Shown here: positions 50,831 through 61,075 of the stretch, piece after piece
Layout: each line of letters starts with the position of its first letter
Position numbering within the stretch: the stretch's first letter is position 1
Origin: Halostella pelagica
GTDB taxonomy: Archaea; Halobacteriota; Halobacteria; Halobacteriales; Natronoarchaeaceae
NCBI GenBank assembly: GCA_005954745.1
Contig: CP040678.1
Span: forward strand, 2,666,001-2,730,000
Reading direction: 5' to 3'
Length of the DNA stretch: 64,000 nt
The notes under the pieces: generated by a model
The model's database searches: none
What the model saw: only the letters and a program-made list of their open reading frames with translations
Told to the model about the DNA's origin: nothing
Position numbers and translations under genes: made by a program

Positions 50831-51100
50831 CTACGGTTTCAGCGGGAGACTCGTCCTACCGTTCGAGCGCATGACTTCTCTGTTGCGGTCGGGCCACGCC
50901 AGTAACCGATCACGTAACAACTCCCCGTCGACGGTCTTCGGATCATAGCCAACGGTTTTGGCAGTGATCGTCAAAACAATCCAGCCACCGTATCCCAGAA
51001 TTACCGTCACGCCAGTCAGTACGACTACTGAGACGCATACCCTCACAAGACGCTTTCCGAACCGCACATCTGCGTTATTCGATTCTTCTAATTCTGTCAT
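50831..51100 (-). CDS. Small membrane protein
   Basis: An 89-residue protein. Start MTELEESNNADVRFGKRLVR, one or two membrane segments in VCVSVVVLTGVTVILGYGGW and IVLTITAKTVGY, then a basic C-terminal tail after DPKTVDGELLRDRLLAWPDRN. No family recognised. ATG at 51098-51100. The composition is less acidic than its neighbours. The 236-base gap 51101-51336 shows no gene. Confidence 0.6.
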   Translation of the reverse strand: MTELEESNNADVRFGKRLVRVCVSVVVLTGVTVILGYGGWIVLTITAKTVGYDPKTVDGELLRDRLLAWPDRNREVMRSNGRTSLPLKP

Positions 51101-51336
51101 ACATACAACCACTATATATGGTGTCAAAAAGATAGCGGCACTTCTCTTGATCACACAGTGTTGCGTTTGTGCCTGTATTCAGCACGACTTGCCGGACAAC
51201 ATCTAAAACCGGTAAGTGCCTCAACGGTCAGTTCGCAAACCACCACACCGACTGATTCGCCAGAACAGGGGAGAAAGTACCTCCCGAGAGTATCCCAATA
51301 CCACTTGTACCCGGTGCGGGGAACAGCCTGCTAGGC

Positions 51337-52608
51337 TCATTTCTCAGGATGCGTCGGCGCGTCGAACCCGCCCCGAACTAGCGGTTTCGCAATATGGCGG
51401 CGCGCGCAGGGCGGAACCTCGTACCACCCGCGTTCCAACTCGCGGTCGACGGGACGGTCGACCTTCCCCGCCGCGGCGGTTCCGCAGTCCCGACAGCGGT
51501 AGCCCTGGTTCCGGCCCGCGCTCTTCATCGAGCGCCCGCACTCGGGACAGTCGGGCGTGACCAGTTCCGTCCCGTTCAGGTCGCGGACGGCGAACTTCTC
51601 CAGTTTGAGCGTGCCGTCGGCCACTTCGCCGCAGGCGGTGATCCGGTCGCCGGCGCGGAGCGCGCGGACGCGGTCGCGGAACCGCTTGGTGGGTTCGAAG
51701 GCGGCGCAGTCGAGGGTGGCGTCGCCGTCTTCGAGCGTCAGGAAGACGTGGCCGCCCTCGCGGGTCTCGGGCGGGTCGGCGACCGTCGCGTCGACGCGGT
51801 AGGAGCGGCCGTCGCGCGCGTCGGCGAGGGCGGCGTCGCGGAGGTGCGCGTCGGTGCCCTGGTTCGTCCGGAACAGGGCGGTCGATTCGACTGGTTCGCT
51901 CTCGATGCGCTCGGCGACTTCGCGGACCGTCTCGGGGTCATCGCCGCGGATGCCGTGGAGGATCGGGCCGGGCGTGCGCGGGACGCAGACGGCCTGTCCC
52001 TCGCCGCGGTCGACGGTGTCCCATGCGGCGGGGTAGGCCTCGTCGGCGGCCGCGAACACCGAGTCGAAGTCGATATCGCGGGGCGTCCCGCGGGCGTCGG
52101 GGTAGCGGTAGGAGATGTGTTCGTAGGTCCACTCGGGGACGGCGCGCCACGCGCCGACGGCGGCCAGCGCACCGATCGTTCCGCGAGCGTTCTTCCATCC
52201 GGCGCGGTGGTAGCCGTGCGCGTCTGCGAGTTCGGTCGCATCGTCGATGGCGTGGTGGTCCCGCATCGCGTCGCGGGCGAAGGCGGCGACGTCGTCCGGC
52301 GCGTCCTCGGGCGCGTGGGGCGCGACGACCAGTCCCGGGTTCGTGTTCTCGTCGTCGGTTTCGGCCGCCGCGGCGAGGACATCGTGAGCCACGTCGAACG
52401 CGGCTCCGGGATCGATATCCGCGTGGACCGCGAGCGTGGCGTTCCCCCGTGTTTTGTAGGGAACTGCGGGGTTCAGGCGAACGAGTAGCAGTCGCTCAAC
52501 CTCCCCGCCCGCGTCGCGGATCCCGTCGGCGACGGTGCGAGCGACGTAGGTCGTACACATCCCGTGCTCGCGGGAATCGGTGTCGTCGATCCCGAGGACT
52601 ACCGGCAT
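51337..52608 (-). CDS. tiaS: tRNA(Ile2) 2-agmatinylcytidine synthetase
   Basis: A 423-residue archaeal enzyme that attaches agmatine to C34 of tRNA-Ile2 so that it reads AUA codons. MPVVLGIDDTDSREHGMCTT holds the Asp-rich catalytic start; LLLVRLNPAVPYKTRGNATLAV and GTIGALAAVGA follow. Residues about 285-360 are an OB-fold (YRVDATVADPPETREGGHVFLTL), and CPECGRSMKSAGRNQGYRCRDCG is the C-terminal zinc ribbon. ATG at 52606-52608. Divergent from the HTH regulator gene. Confidence 0.95.
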   Translation of the reverse strand: MPVVLGIDDTDSREHGMCTTYVARTVADGIRDAGGEVERLLLVRLNPAVPYKTRGNATLAVHADIDPGAAFDVAHDVLAAAAETDDENTNPGLVVAPHAPEDAPDDVAAFARDAMRDHHAIDDATELADAHGYHRAGWKNARGTIGALAAVGAWRAVPEWTYEHISYRYPDARGTPRDIDFDSVFAAADEAYPAAWDTVDRGEGQAVCVPRTPGPILHGIRGDDPETVREVAERIESEPVESTALFRTNQGTDAHLRDAALADARDGRSYRVDATVADPPETREGGHVFLTLEDGDATLDCAAFEPTKRFRDRVRALRAGDRITACGEVADGTLKLEKFAVRDLNGTELVTPDCPECGRSMKSAGRNQGYRCRDCGTAAAGKVDRPVDRELERGWYEVPPCARRHIAKPLVRGGFDAPTHPEK

Positions 52609-52758
52609 CGTCGTCCCGTAGACGCCGCGACGGTGTAACCCCTTTCGTCTCACCTGACTGTATAAGAAAGTACCGCCGTCTAGCAGGTAAAACCGCCTGA
52701 CGCCGTTCGGACACCGGCGACACAACGCATATATGCGATGAAAGGCTTACCTATGGGT

Positions 52759-53724
52759 ATGACTCGGTCTGCACTGGTCGGCAACGTCACCGCGATGCTC
52801 GAAGACGCGGGCTTTACGGTGAGCGACCGGTGTGCGATCAGGCCCAAAAGCTTCGACATCGCGGCCCGCCGCGGCGACGAACTCGTGTTACTGAAGATCC
52901 TGGCGAACATCGACGCCTTCGACGGCGAAACGGGTGCCGAAATGCGCCGTCTCGGCACCTATCTCGACGGGACGCCGATGGTGATCGGGCTTCGCACCCG
53001 GGACGAGGAACTCAAGCCCGACGTGGTGTACTTCCGGCACGGCGTCCCCGTGTTAAGTCCGGACACGGCGATGAACCTCTTCGTCGAGGAAGTGCCGCCG
53101 CTCATCTACGCCGCGCCGGGCGGTCTCTACGTCAACATCGACGGCGACATTCTGGCCGACAAGCGCGAGGAGAAGGGGTGGAGTCTCGGTCAACTCGCCT
53201 CCGAACTCGGCGTTTCCCGGCGCACCGTCTCGAAGTACGAGGACGGGATGAACGCCTCCGTCGAAGTGGCACAGGACTTAGAGAACATGTTCGAAGCGCC
53301 GCTGACGAGCCCTGTCGACGTGTTAGACGGAACGGAAGAGGTCCACGACGCGGACCCCACGCCGGAAGACCCCGAGGCGGACCCCGACGACGAGCGTATC
53401 GTCGCCGTCATGACGCGAGCCGGGTTCGACGTCCATCCCACGCTCCGGTCGCCGTTCAAGGCGGTCAGCGAGGACGGTGAATCCGGTGAAGGGACGGTGC
53501 TGACGGGTCACTCCAAGTTCACCCGGACCGCCGAGAAGCGCGCCCGCATCATGGGCTCTATCGGACGCGTCACCCACACCCACTCCGTCTACTTCGTCGA
53601 CAGCGCCAAGCGCGACTCCGTCGAGGGGACCGCAATCATCGAGCGAGAGGAGGCCGAATCGGCCCACGACGCCGAAGAACTCCGCGACCTGATCCGTGAA
53701 CGCAGCGACGGGGAGCCCGCCTGA
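52759..53724 (+). CDS. Archaeal HTH-type transcriptional regulator
   Basis: A 321-residue protein of the conserved archaeal family labelled putative HTH-type transcriptional regulator. The N-terminal 120 residues resemble a nuclease-like fold ([21 protein letters not shown]). An XRE-type helix-turn-helix follows near residues 130-180 ([20 protein letters not shown] and [11 protein letters not shown]). The C-terminal third repeats a globular unit ([22 protein letters not shown]). Targets are unknown. ATG at 52759 ([19 protein letters not shown]) is used; 52753 would add Met-Gly. Divergent from tiaS. Confidence 0.87.
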   Translation: MTRSALVGNVTAMLEDAGFTVSDRCAIRPKSFDIAARRGDELVLLKILANIDAFDGETGAEMRRLGTYLDGTPMVIGLRTRDEELKPDVVYFRHGVPVLSPDTAMNLFVEEVPPLIYAAPGGLYVNIDGDILADKREEKGWSLGQLASELGVSRRTVSKYEDGMNASVEVAQDLENMFEAPLTSPVDVLDGTEEVHDADPTPEDPEADPDDERIVAVMTRAGFDVHPTLRSPFKAVSEDGESGEGTVLTGHSKFTRTAEKRARIMGSIGRVTHTHSVYFVDSAKRDSVEGTAIIEREEAESAHDAEELRDLIRERSDGEPA

Positions 53725-53812
53725 ACGCTCGCGCCGTTGCGGCGGTCGACGAACAGGAATCCGTAGCCGCGGCTCCTGAAAGCATTTACCGGAGTCGCCG
53801 GAAGCTTCCGCC

Positions 53813-54175
53813 ATGCGCCGCCGCAGTTACGTCCTCGCGCTCGCCGGTCTCGCCGGTTGTGGAACCCCTGATAGCCGCGAAGGCACGACAGCACAGTACA
53901 CCGCCAGCGTATCGGTCCGCGCCTCGGACGCGGTCACCGCTCGCGTCGTCGTTGCCGACGACGACACTGGCGACTGGGTGTACGACGAGCGACACGACCT
54001 CGAACCGCTGGACCGGTTAGACCTCTCTGACGCGTTCGACCCGGGGCGTGGCTACGTGGTTCGCGTCCTGATCGACGGCGAGGTCGAATTCGAACGGACG
54101 GTGTACGCGTACGAGGAGTACGTTCACCGGATCGCGAACGGCGACGTGACCGTCGAAGCGCACGGCGAACGCTGA
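53813..54175 (+). CDS. Putative lipoprotein
   Basis: A 120-residue protein with signal MRRRSYVLALAGLAGCGTPD: a lipobox LAGC at residues 13-16 suggests membrane attachment through the Cys. Residues 30-118 are acidic and probably beta-rich (YTASVSVRASDAVTARVVV, GYVVRVLIDGEVEFERTVY). No family recognised. TATA-like CATTTACC lies near 53783. Convergent with glutaredoxin across repeat R1 copy 3. Confidence 0.7.
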   Translation: MRRRSYVLALAGLAGCGTPDSREGTTAQYTASVSVRASDAVTARVVVADDDTGDWVYDERHDLEPLDRLDLSDAFDPGRGYVVRVLIDGEVEFERTVYAYEEYVHRIANGDVTVEAHGER

Positions 54176-54186
54176 CCGCTGGGCCG

Positions 54187-54269
54187 TTAAGAATTGTCGT
54201 AACTGCGTCCCGGCGTTCGCCGACCCCGCGTCAGTGAATCACCGAACTGACTGACAACAGCCCCTATCA
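54187..54269 (-). repeat. Stop-linked palindromic repeat R1, copy 3
   Basis: On this strand it begins TGATAGGGGCTGTTGTC at the glutaredoxin stop codon (54267-54269) and continues through CAGTTCGG, CTGACGCGGGGTCGGCG and CGCAGTTACGAC, the same order as copy 1 at 18630. The far arm is eroded (AATTCTTAACGG). It occupies the gap between two convergent genes. Confidence 0.8.
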
Positions 54270-54524
54270 GGCCGCGCCGTCGCCGTACGTCTTTTCGAGG
54301 TACTCGACGATGTCGTCGCTCTCGGGCATCCCGTCGACGCCGTGTTCCTCGTCGACGAGGACGGGGACTCCGGTCTGGCCGCTGACTTCCTCGACCTCCG
54401 TGCGCTCGCTGTGTGAACTCGGAACCATGTGAGACTCGTACTCTAAGCCCAACTCTTCGAGTTTGTTGACGACTTTCGCGCAGTACGGACAGCCTTCGAG
54501 TTCGTACAGTTCCAGATTCGCCAT
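54267..54524 (-). CDS. Glutaredoxin-like protein
   Basis: An 85-residue thioredoxin-fold protein, LELYELEGCPYCAKVVNKLE with the CPYC active site at residues 12-15, then TGVPVLVDEEHGVDGMPESDDIVEYLEK, the cis-Pro and glutathione-binding-like segment. The fold is shared with the N-terminal domain of glutathione S-transferases. In haloarchaea the thiol partner would be gamma-glutamylcysteine rather than glutathione. ATG at 54522-54524. The TGA is the first triplet of R1 copy 3. Confidence 0.92.
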   Translation of the reverse strand: MANLELYELEGCPYCAKVVNKLEELGLEYESHMVPSSHSERTEVEEVSGQTGVPVLVDEEHGVDGMPESDDIVEYLEKTYGDGAA

Positions 54525-54611
54525 GTCGCTTCGTAGTCCTCCCGGACAAAAAAGAGGACCGAAGGTGTGTGCTCCGCACACATTTCCCCGAAAGCGAAAG
54601 CGGACGCCGGC

Positions 54612-56039
54612 CTACAGCTGACCGGTGAGGATTCCGCTCGTTCGGACGAAGAAGTAGACGACGAACGCGCCAGCCAGCGCCCACTGCCCGATGGAGACGT
54701 CTCTCGCCTCGCCGGTCGCTGCCTTGACCACGGGATAGCTGATGATCCCGGCGGCGATACCGTAGGCGATGGAGAACGTCAGCGGCATGATGATGATAGT
54801 CATTCCGGCGGGTACCGCGTGCGTGACATCCTCCCACTGGATGTCGGTGACGTTACCGAGCATGATGATGGCGACGACGACCAGTGCGATGTGCGAGGCG
54901 TACTGTGGAATGGCCGCGGCCAGCGGCACGACGGCCAGTGAAAGCAGGAAGAGGACGCCGATGACCAGCGCGGTCATGCCGGTCCGGCCGCCCTCCTCGA
55001 CGCCGGTCGCGGATTCGATGTACGTCGTCACTGTGGACGTGCCGAGCATACCGCCGACGGTGGTGCCGACAGCGTCGGCCATCAGCGGCTTGTCGATGTC
55101 GGGGAGGTTCCCGCGCTCGTCGAGGAAGTCGCCCGCCTGACCGACGCCGACCAGCGTCCCCGCCGTATCGAAGAAGTCGACGAAGAAGAACGTGAACACG
55201 ACGAGCGCGAAGCTGAACGCCTCCACGTTCTGGAAGCCTTCGATGAACGCCCCCGCCAGAGGCGTGATGTCGTACTGGGCGTCAGGGAGTTGCGCCGGCG
55301 CGAGAACGCCCTCGCCGACGACACCGCCGAGCGTCAGCCCCCATCCCGCGACCGCCGTCAGGAGGATGCCGAGGATGATCGACCCACGAATGCCGTTGGC
55401 GTACAGCGCCAGCGTCAAGAACAGGCCGACGACGGACAGCACGGCGACGGGGTCGGACGCGAGGTCGCCGAGCGCGAGGATGGTTCCGGCCTGGTCTGCT
55501 CCGACGACCACCTGCATCGCTTCCAGCCCGATCAACGCCAGGAAGAGGCCAATACCGGTCCCGACCGCGAACTTCACGGGTTCCGGGAAGAGTTTGATGA
55601 CGTACTCCCGGGCACCGATCGCCGTCAGGACGATGAACAGCACACCTTCGGTGACGACGGCGGCGAGCGCCGTCTGCCAGGGAATGCCCATCGCGCCGAC
55701 GACCGTAAACGCGAAAAACGCGTTGAGCCCCAGACCCGGAGCCTGACCGAACGGGCGGTTCGCGTAGAACGCCATGACCAAAATCGCCGCCGCGGAGGCG
55801 AGTATCGTCACGACGGCAAGCATCTGGATCACCTCGACATCGCTGTATCCGTCGATGGCGATGCCCGGCGACGTTATCTCTCCCGCCTCGTTCGTGGTCT
55901 GGGCCATGATCACGGGATTGACGACGATGATGTACGACATCGTGAGAAACGTCGTGACCCCCGCCAGTATTTCGGTCCCCAGATCCGTCCCGTGCCCCTC
56001 GAAGTCGAAGTAGTCTGCTAGTGTGTCACTGATCGCCAT
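54612..56039 (-). CDS. NCS2-family nucleobase permease
   Basis: A 475-residue transporter of the AzgA/GhxP branch of NCS2. Start region DYFDFEGHGTDLGTEILAGV, TTFLTMSYIIVVNPVIMAQ, then AFYANRPFGQAPGLGLNAFFAF and VDFFDTAGTLVGVGQAGDFLD are the branch hallmarks. About 12-14 membrane segments. The likely substrate is a purine (adenine, guanine or hypoxanthine), taken up with protons. Family length is 430-480. ATG at 56037-56039. Single gene between glutaredoxin and the helicase. Confidence 0.92.
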   Translation of the reverse strand: MAISDTLADYFDFEGHGTDLGTEILAGVTTFLTMSYIIVVNPVIMAQTTNEAGEITSPGIAIDGYSDVEVIQMLAVVTILASAAAILVMAFYANRPFGQAPGLGLNAFFAFTVVGAMGIPWQTALAAVVTEGVLFIVLTAIGAREYVIKLFPEPVKFAVGTGIGLFLALIGLEAMQVVVGADQAGTILALGDLASDPVAVLSVVGLFLTLALYANGIRGSIILGILLTAVAGWGLTLGGVVGEGVLAPAQLPDAQYDITPLAGAFIEGFQNVEAFSFALVVFTFFFVDFFDTAGTLVGVGQAGDFLDERGNLPDIDKPLMADAVGTTVGGMLGTSTVTTYIESATGVEEGGRTGMTALVIGVLFLLSLAVVPLAAAIPQYASHIALVVVAIIMLGNVTDIQWEDVTHAVPAGMTIIIMPLTFSIAYGIAAGIISYPVVKAATGEARDVSIGQWALAGAFVVYFFVRTSGILTGQL

Positions 56040-56175
56040 ATCTCACTATCTATAAACAAGTCAATCCTACTTAATGATTACCGTGATCCGGCCCGTTACG
56101 CCGCAGAGACGTGACACCGCGCCTTCGTCAGACCGCGCGCAAGTTTAAATACGACGGCGGCGGATCCGTAGACGA

Positions 56176-58185
56176 ATGCACGTGGGGGACCTCCCCCTGC
56201 CCCCGGAGTTCGTCGACCACTTCCGGGAGGAAGGGATCGAGTCGCTGTATCCGCCACAGGTCGCCGCCGTCGAGGCCGGCGTCCTCGCGAGCGGAGCGAG
56301 TGATAGCTCGTCGGAGGGAGATTCCGACGGCATAGCTACCGACGAGTCCGTCGTCGCCGCGATTCCGACAGCCAGCGGCAAGACGTTCGTCGCGGAACTC
56401 GCGATGCTGACCAGCGAGGGTCCCTCACTGTTTATCGTGCCGCTACGGGCGCTCGCGACCGAGAAGTACGAGACGTTTCAGGAGTTACCGGGCGTGAGCG
56501 TCGGTATCGCGACGGGCGATTTCGACGCCAGCGACGAGGAACTCGGCGACCACGACATCGTCGTCGCGACGAGCGAGAAAGTCGACTCCGCCATCCGCAA
56601 CGGCGCGGGGTGGGTCGAAGACATCGGGTGCGCCGTCGTCGACGAGATCCACCTGCTCGACTCGCGGAGTCGCGGGCCGACGCTGGAGGTCACCATCGCG
56701 AACCTGCAGCGTCTCACGCCGGACCTGCAGATAGTCGGCCTGAGCGCCACCGTCGACAACGCCGACGAGGTGGCCGACTGGCTCGACGCCGAACTCGTTA
56801 CCGCGGAGTGGCGGCCGGTCGACCTCCGGACCGGCGTGTACGCCGACGGCGCGATCACGTTCGAGGGCGGCGACACCCGCGCCGTGCCCGCGGACGGTGA
56901 CGCCCCGACGGAGGCGCTCGTCCGCGACGCCGTCGCCGAGGGCGGCCAGTGCCTGGTGTTCGTCAACTCCCGCGGGGCGGCCCACGACCTCGCACGTGAT
57001 CTAGCTGACGAGGGCGTCGTCAGCGACGCCACGAGTGAGGGAGAAACGGCGGCCAACGGCGGCGTTCGGGGCGACCCTGCCGCCGTCGCCGAGGAGATAC
57101 GGTCGACGGCGACCACCGGCACCGGGACTGCACTCGCCGAGTACGCCGAAACGGGCGTCGCGTTCCACCACGCCGGCCTGCGATCGGAACACAGGTCGAA
57201 CGTCGAGGCGGCGTTTCGCGACCGTGCGCTCTCCGTCATCTGTGCGACGCCGACGCTCGCCGCCGGGGTGAACGTCCCCGCGCGGCGGGTGGTCGTCCGC
57301 GACCACCACCGCTACACGGACGACGGCGTCGAATCGCTTCCCGTGCTGGAGGTCCACCAGATGTTCGGCCGCGCCGGGCGGCCCGGACTGGACCCGTACG
57401 GCGAAGCGGTACTCGTCGGAGACGGAGACGACACCGCCGACCTCCGCGAGCGGTACATCGGCGCTGACCCCGAAGCCGTCACGTCGAAACTCGCAAACGA
57501 CGACGCCCTCCGCACGCACGTCCTCGCCACCGTCGCAAGCGGGTTCGCTGACTCCCGCGAGGACCTACTGGACGTGTTCGGGTCGACGTTCTACGCCCAT
57601 CAGGACCCGGATGCCGACCTCACCGGCATCACGGACGATGCCATCGCCTACCTCGAAGAGGCCGGGATGATCGCCGACGGTGGCGACCTCTCCGCGACGG
57701 AACTGGGCGAACTCGTCTCGCAGGTGTACGTCGACCCGCTGACGGGCGCAGACGTGTTGGCGGCGCTCGACCGTGCCACCGAACTCGACCGCGTCGAATC
57801 GCTGACCGTTCTCGAACTGGTCTGTGACACGCCGGACATGCGCGGGTCATACGTCCGCAACAGCGAGGCAGGCCGTCTCACGCAGTTCGCGATGAACAAC
57901 GAGGCCGTTCTCGCGAAGTCCGTCAGCGATTTCGACGGCGACTTCCAGGCGTGGCTGGAGTCGCTGAAAACCGCTCGCCTGTTGGACGACTGGATCCACG
58001 GCGAGGACGCCGCGGCACTGGCGGAGCGGTACGGCGTCGGTCCGGGCGACATTCGCCGGACGGCCGAGCGCGCGGAGTGGCTTCTCAACGCGACGGAGTC
58101 GCTCGCCGAACAGGTCGAAAACGAGGGCGGTATCACGGAAACGATCCGGGAGACGCGGGAGGCACTGGGGCGGCGACAGCCCTGA
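56176..58185 (+). CDS. Hel308-type superfamily 2 DNA helicase
   Basis: A 669-residue ATP-dependent helicase of the Ski2/Hel308 group, acting on stalled replication forks. The Q-motif region LYPPQVAAVEAGVL is followed by Walker A AAIPTASGKT, then FIVPLRALATEKYE, Walker B VVDEIHLL, LSATVDNADEVADWL, VNSRGAAHDLARDL, the motif IV-VI segments FHHAGLRSEHR, CATPTLAAGVNVPARRVVV and QMFGRAGRPGLDPYG. The winged-helix and ratchet domains occupy residues about 430-640. An acidic insert (SGASDSSSEGDSDG) precedes Walker A. It is slightly short for Hel308 (about 700-750). ATG at 56176. Confidence 0.9.
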   Translation: MHVGDLPLPPEFVDHFREEGIESLYPPQVAAVEAGVLASGASDSSSEGDSDGIATDESVVAAIPTASGKTFVAELAMLTSEGPSLFIVPLRALATEKYETFQELPGVSVGIATGDFDASDEELGDHDIVVATSEKVDSAIRNGAGWVEDIGCAVVDEIHLLDSRSRGPTLEVTIANLQRLTPDLQIVGLSATVDNADEVADWLDAELVTAEWRPVDLRTGVYADGAITFEGGDTRAVPADGDAPTEALVRDAVAEGGQCLVFVNSRGAAHDLARDLADEGVVSDATSEGETAANGGVRGDPAAVAEEIRSTATTGTGTALAEYAETGVAFHHAGLRSEHRSNVEAAFRDRALSVICATPTLAAGVNVPARRVVVRDHHRYTDDGVESLPVLEVHQMFGRAGRPGLDPYGEAVLVGDGDDTADLRERYIGADPEAVTSKLANDDALRTHVLATVASGFADSREDLLDVFGSTFYAHQDPDADLTGITDDAIAYLEEAGMIADGGDLSATELGELVSQVYVDPLTGADVLAALDRATELDRVESLTVLELVCDTPDMRGSYVRNSEAGRLTQFAMNNEAVLAKSVSDFDGDFQAWLESLKTARLLDDWIHGEDAAALAERYGVGPGDIRRTAERAEWLLNATESLAEQVENEGGITETIRETREALGRRQP

Positions 58186-58214
58186 CGCGCCGGATAGCCG
58201 TCATCCCGGGAAAG

Positions 58215-58925
58215 TCAGAACTGCGTCAGCGATCCGACCGGGGCGTCGGTCCGCTCTCTGGCGCGGGCGACTCCTTCATCGCCGACCGCGATGAGCGCGA
58301 ACACGCCCGCCACCGTGGCGTCGGCGTGCTGTGCGATGTCGAGCAGGAGTTCCTGCGTCTCGCCCGAGCGGATGAGGTCGTCGACGACCAGCACGGTTTC
58401 GCCGCTCCCTATCGCCGACGACGGCAGGTAATACGTGAGTTCGATGCCCGACTGGAGGCGCTGGCGGGACTCGATGAACTCCTCGACGGCGGTCTCCTTG
58501 GACTTCTTCGCGTAGGCAGAGCGAGCGCCGAAGTAACTCGCCATCGCCGCCGCGAGCGTGATGCCGTCGGTCGCCGCGGTCAACACGACGTCCGGTCGCT
58601 CGAAGTCGAACGCGCCGGCGGCGACGGGCGCGATGAGGTCGAGAAACGACTGGTCGAAGACGACGTTGGAGTTGTCGACGTACCCCTCGTCGTCGACCTG
58701 AACGCGCTCTTCGAGTTCCCGCCCGAGCGCCTCTCGACCGACGCCGTCGACGACCTGACGGGCGCGGTCCGTGCTCGGGAGAACGTGCCCGTTGACGTAC
58801 CGGTTGAGATCGCCCGCGGGGAGGTCCGTCAACTCGGCGAGTTCGTCGTACGTACGCGTCTCCTTCAACATCCGCAACACTCGGACGGACCGTAGCTGGA
58901 GTGCGGCTTTCTCGGCGCGGTTCAT
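58215..58925 (-). CDS. gfcR: Transcriptional regulator GfcR (PRTase-domain)
   Basis: A 236-residue regulator. Residues 1-60 hold a helix-turn-helix (TYDELAELTDLPAGDLNRYV) and residues about 75-225 a phosphoribosyltransferase fold with PRPP loop TVLVVDDLIRSGETQELL. The layout matches GfcR, reported in Haloferax as an activator of sugar catabolism genes. It is often mislabelled orotate phosphoribosyltransferase; the true pyrE is at 62258-62782. ATG at 58923-58925 (MNRAEKAALQLRSVR). Convergent with the helicase gene. Confidence 0.9.
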   Translation of the reverse strand: MNRAEKAALQLRSVRVLRMLKETRTYDELAELTDLPAGDLNRYVNGHVLPSTDRARQVVDGVGREALGRELEERVQVDDEGYVDNSNVVFDQSFLDLIAPVAAGAFDFERPDVVLTAATDGITLAAAMASYFGARSAYAKKSKETAVEEFIESRQRLQSGIELTYYLPSSAIGSGETVLVVDDLIRSGETQELLLDIAQHADATVAGVFALIAVGDEGVARARERTDAPVGSLTQF

Positions 58926-59125
58926 AGCATGTATGCATTATTCCGCAAGTATGAATACGTCGATGAGTGACAGACGCTGAGTCGACACAGTCGTGGATAG
59001 ATAGGCCTCGTCCGTAGTGGAGCCATACGAAACGAATCCCTCAGAGCTAGGGGGATGGAGACGTGAAAGTGCGGAGAGTCGTTGAAGCGGTTCCGGGGGC
59101 CGGGAGAGATCAGGTCGGGGCAGTT

Positions 59126-61075
59126 CTACTTCAGAAAGGTCGGCGCACTCCGCCGCTGGTCGACCTCGGTTCGAAGGTGGTCGCGGAACTCGTCTATCTC
59201 GACGCCGTGTTCCTGGCTCTCCGAACGGTCCCGCACCGATATATCGCCGTCCTCCTCCTCGTTGTCGCCGACGATGATCTGGTAGGGGACGCGGTCGTCA
59301 TGGGCCGCGCGGATCTTGCGTTCGAGCGTGGAGTCGCGGTCGTCCACCTCGGCGCGGAACTCGTCGAACTCGTTTCGGACCCGGTACGCGTAGCCCTTGT
59401 TCTCGTCGCTGATAGGCAGGATCCGGACCTGTTCGGGGGCGAGCCACGGCGGGAAGTTCCCCTCGAAGTGCTCGATGAGCACCATGAAGAAGCGCTCGTA
59501 ACTGCCGTACAGCGCGCGGTGGATCATGACCGGCTGATGTTCCTCGTTGTCCTTGCCGACGTAGGACAGGTCGAACCGCTCGGGCATGTTGAAGTCTAGC
59601 TGGACCGTCGGGCCGTCCCACCGACGACCGATGGCGTCCTCGAAGGCGAAGTCGATCTTCGGGCCGTAGAACGCGCCGTCGCCCGGTTCGATGTCGTACT
59701 CCTCGTCGCGAGCGTCGAGAACGGATTCGAGTTGAGACTCCGCTTTCTCCCAGATCTCGTCGCTACCGACGCTTTTCTCGGGTCGAGTCGCGAGCGCCAC
59801 GTCGTAGTCCAGGTTGAACGTCGACAACACCTCGTCGATCATGTCCATGATCTGTTCGACCTCGGATTTGATCCCCTCGGGCCGGACGAACAGGTGGCCG
59901 TCGTCAATGGTGAACGCCCAGACGCGCGAGAGCCCGGAGAGTTCGCCGCGCTGCTCTTTCCTGTACACCTTCCCGTTCTCGGCGTATCGGATCGGCAAGT
60001 CGCGGTACGACCACGAGCTATCGTCGAAGATGGTCGCGTGGCCCGGGCAGTTCATCGGCTTGAGGCCGTACTCGTCGTCGCCGACGTCGAAGATGAACAT
60101 GTCGTCCTGGTAGTTCTCGTAGTGGCCGCTCTCCTGCCAGAGATCGGTTTTGAACACGTGCGGCGTCTCGACGTACTCGTAGCCTGCGTCGAGGTTGAGG
60201 TCCTCGACGAACGACTCCAGTTCCCGAAGTATGGTCTTGCCCGGTGGGTGGTACAGCGGCAGGCCCGGGCCGGTGACGTCCTGAATCGAGAACAAGTTCA
60301 TCTCGTTGCCGATCTTCCGGTGGTCGCGCTTCTCGGCCTCGCGCTTGCGTTCGAGATACTCCTCCAGGTCGCTCTCGTCCTCGAAGGCCGTCCCGTAGAC
60401 GCGGGTCTGCATCGGGTTCGCCTCGTCGCCGCGCCAGTAGGCGGCCGCGATCTCTTCGAGTTTTACCGCGCCGATCTCGCCGGTGGACTCGACGTGCGGG
60501 CCGGCACAGAGGTCCTCCCACTCGTCCTGGCTGTAGAACGTGACGGTCTCGCCGTTCTCGGCGAACTCCTCCAGCAGTTCGAGTTTGTACTCCTGGTCGG
60601 CCAGGCGCTCGCGGGCCTCGTCGACGGAGACTTCCTCGCGTTCGATGTCGTAATCCGCCTCGATGATAGCCTCCATCTCGGCCTCGATCTCGCCGAGGTC
60701 GCTCTCGTCGATATCCAAGTCGTCGAAGTCGTAGTAGAATCCCTCGTCCGTCGGCGGGCCGATAGCCAACTGGACGTCGTCGTACAACCGTTCGACCGCC
60801 TGTGCGAGACAGTGCGCCGCGGAGTGGCGCATCACTTCGAGATAGTCGTCGGCCCCGTCGGTGACGATCTCGATCCTGGCACCGTCCTCCGTGACGGGTT
60901 GTTCCTTGGCGACGAGTTCGCCGTCGATCCGACCCGCGACGGTGTCGCTACCGAGTCCGGGACCGATCTCGTACGCGACGTCCTCGACGGTCGATCCTCG
61001 TTCTACGTGGAGTTCTGAACCGTCTGGTAGTACTACCGCGATGTCGTCGTGTTCTGAGTTTGCGTCCTGTGACAT
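59126..61075 (-). CDS. thrS: Threonyl-tRNA synthetase (bacterial-type architecture)
   Basis: A 649-residue class II synthetase. Residues 1-60 form a TGS domain ([20 protein letters not shown]), the second-site editing domain follows ([16 protein letters not shown] with the H-x3-H pattern), then catalytic motifs ([56 protein letters not shown]) and the C-terminal anticodon-binding domain ([19 protein letters not shown]). TGS plus SAD editing is the bacterial form rather than the archaeal-specific one, as in some other haloarchaea. ATG at 61073-61075. Upstream is an inverted repeat described separately. Confidence 0.95.
   Translation of the reverse strand: MSQDANSEHDDIAVVLPDGSELHVERGSTVEDVAYEIGPGLGSDTVAGRIDGELVAKEQPVTEDGARIEIVTDGADDYLEVMRHSAAHCLAQAVERLYDDVQLAIGPPTDEGFYYDFDDLDIDESDLGEIEAEMEAIIEADYDIEREEVSVDEARERLADQEYKLELLEEFAENGETVTFYSQDEWEDLCAGPHVESTGEIGAVKLEEIAAAYWRGDEANPMQTRVYGTAFEDESDLEEYLERKREAEKRDHRKIGNEMNLFSIQDVTGPGLPLYHPPGKTILRELESFVEDLNLDAGYEYVETPHVFKTDLWQESGHYENYQDDMFIFDVGDDEYGLKPMNCPGHATIFDDSSWSYRDLPIRYAENGKVYRKEQRGELSGLSRVWAFTIDDGHLFVRPEGIKSEVEQIMDMIDEVLSTFNLDYDVALATRPEKSVGSDEIWEKAESQLESVLDARDEEYDIEPGDGAFYGPKIDFAFEDAIGRRWDGPTVQLDFNMPERFDLSYVGKDNEEHQPVMIHRALYGSYERFFMVLIEHFEGNFPPWLAPEQVRILPISDENKGYAYRVRNEFDEFRAEVDDRDSTLERKIRAAHDDRVPYQIIVGDNEEEDGDISVRDRSESQEHGVEIDEFRDHLRTEVDQRRSAPTFLK

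Noticed and set aside
50960-51120. CACTATATATGG upstream of the 50831-51100 gene as its TATA box
   Set aside because: It is only about 15 bases from the ATG, too close for transcription to start before the codon. A T-rich stretch near 51127 is better placed but weak.
58215-58925. Annotating this gene as orotate phosphoribosyltransferase
   Set aside because: It has an N-terminal helix-turn-helix and the GfcR layout, and a true pyrE without a DNA-binding domain is present at 62258-62782.
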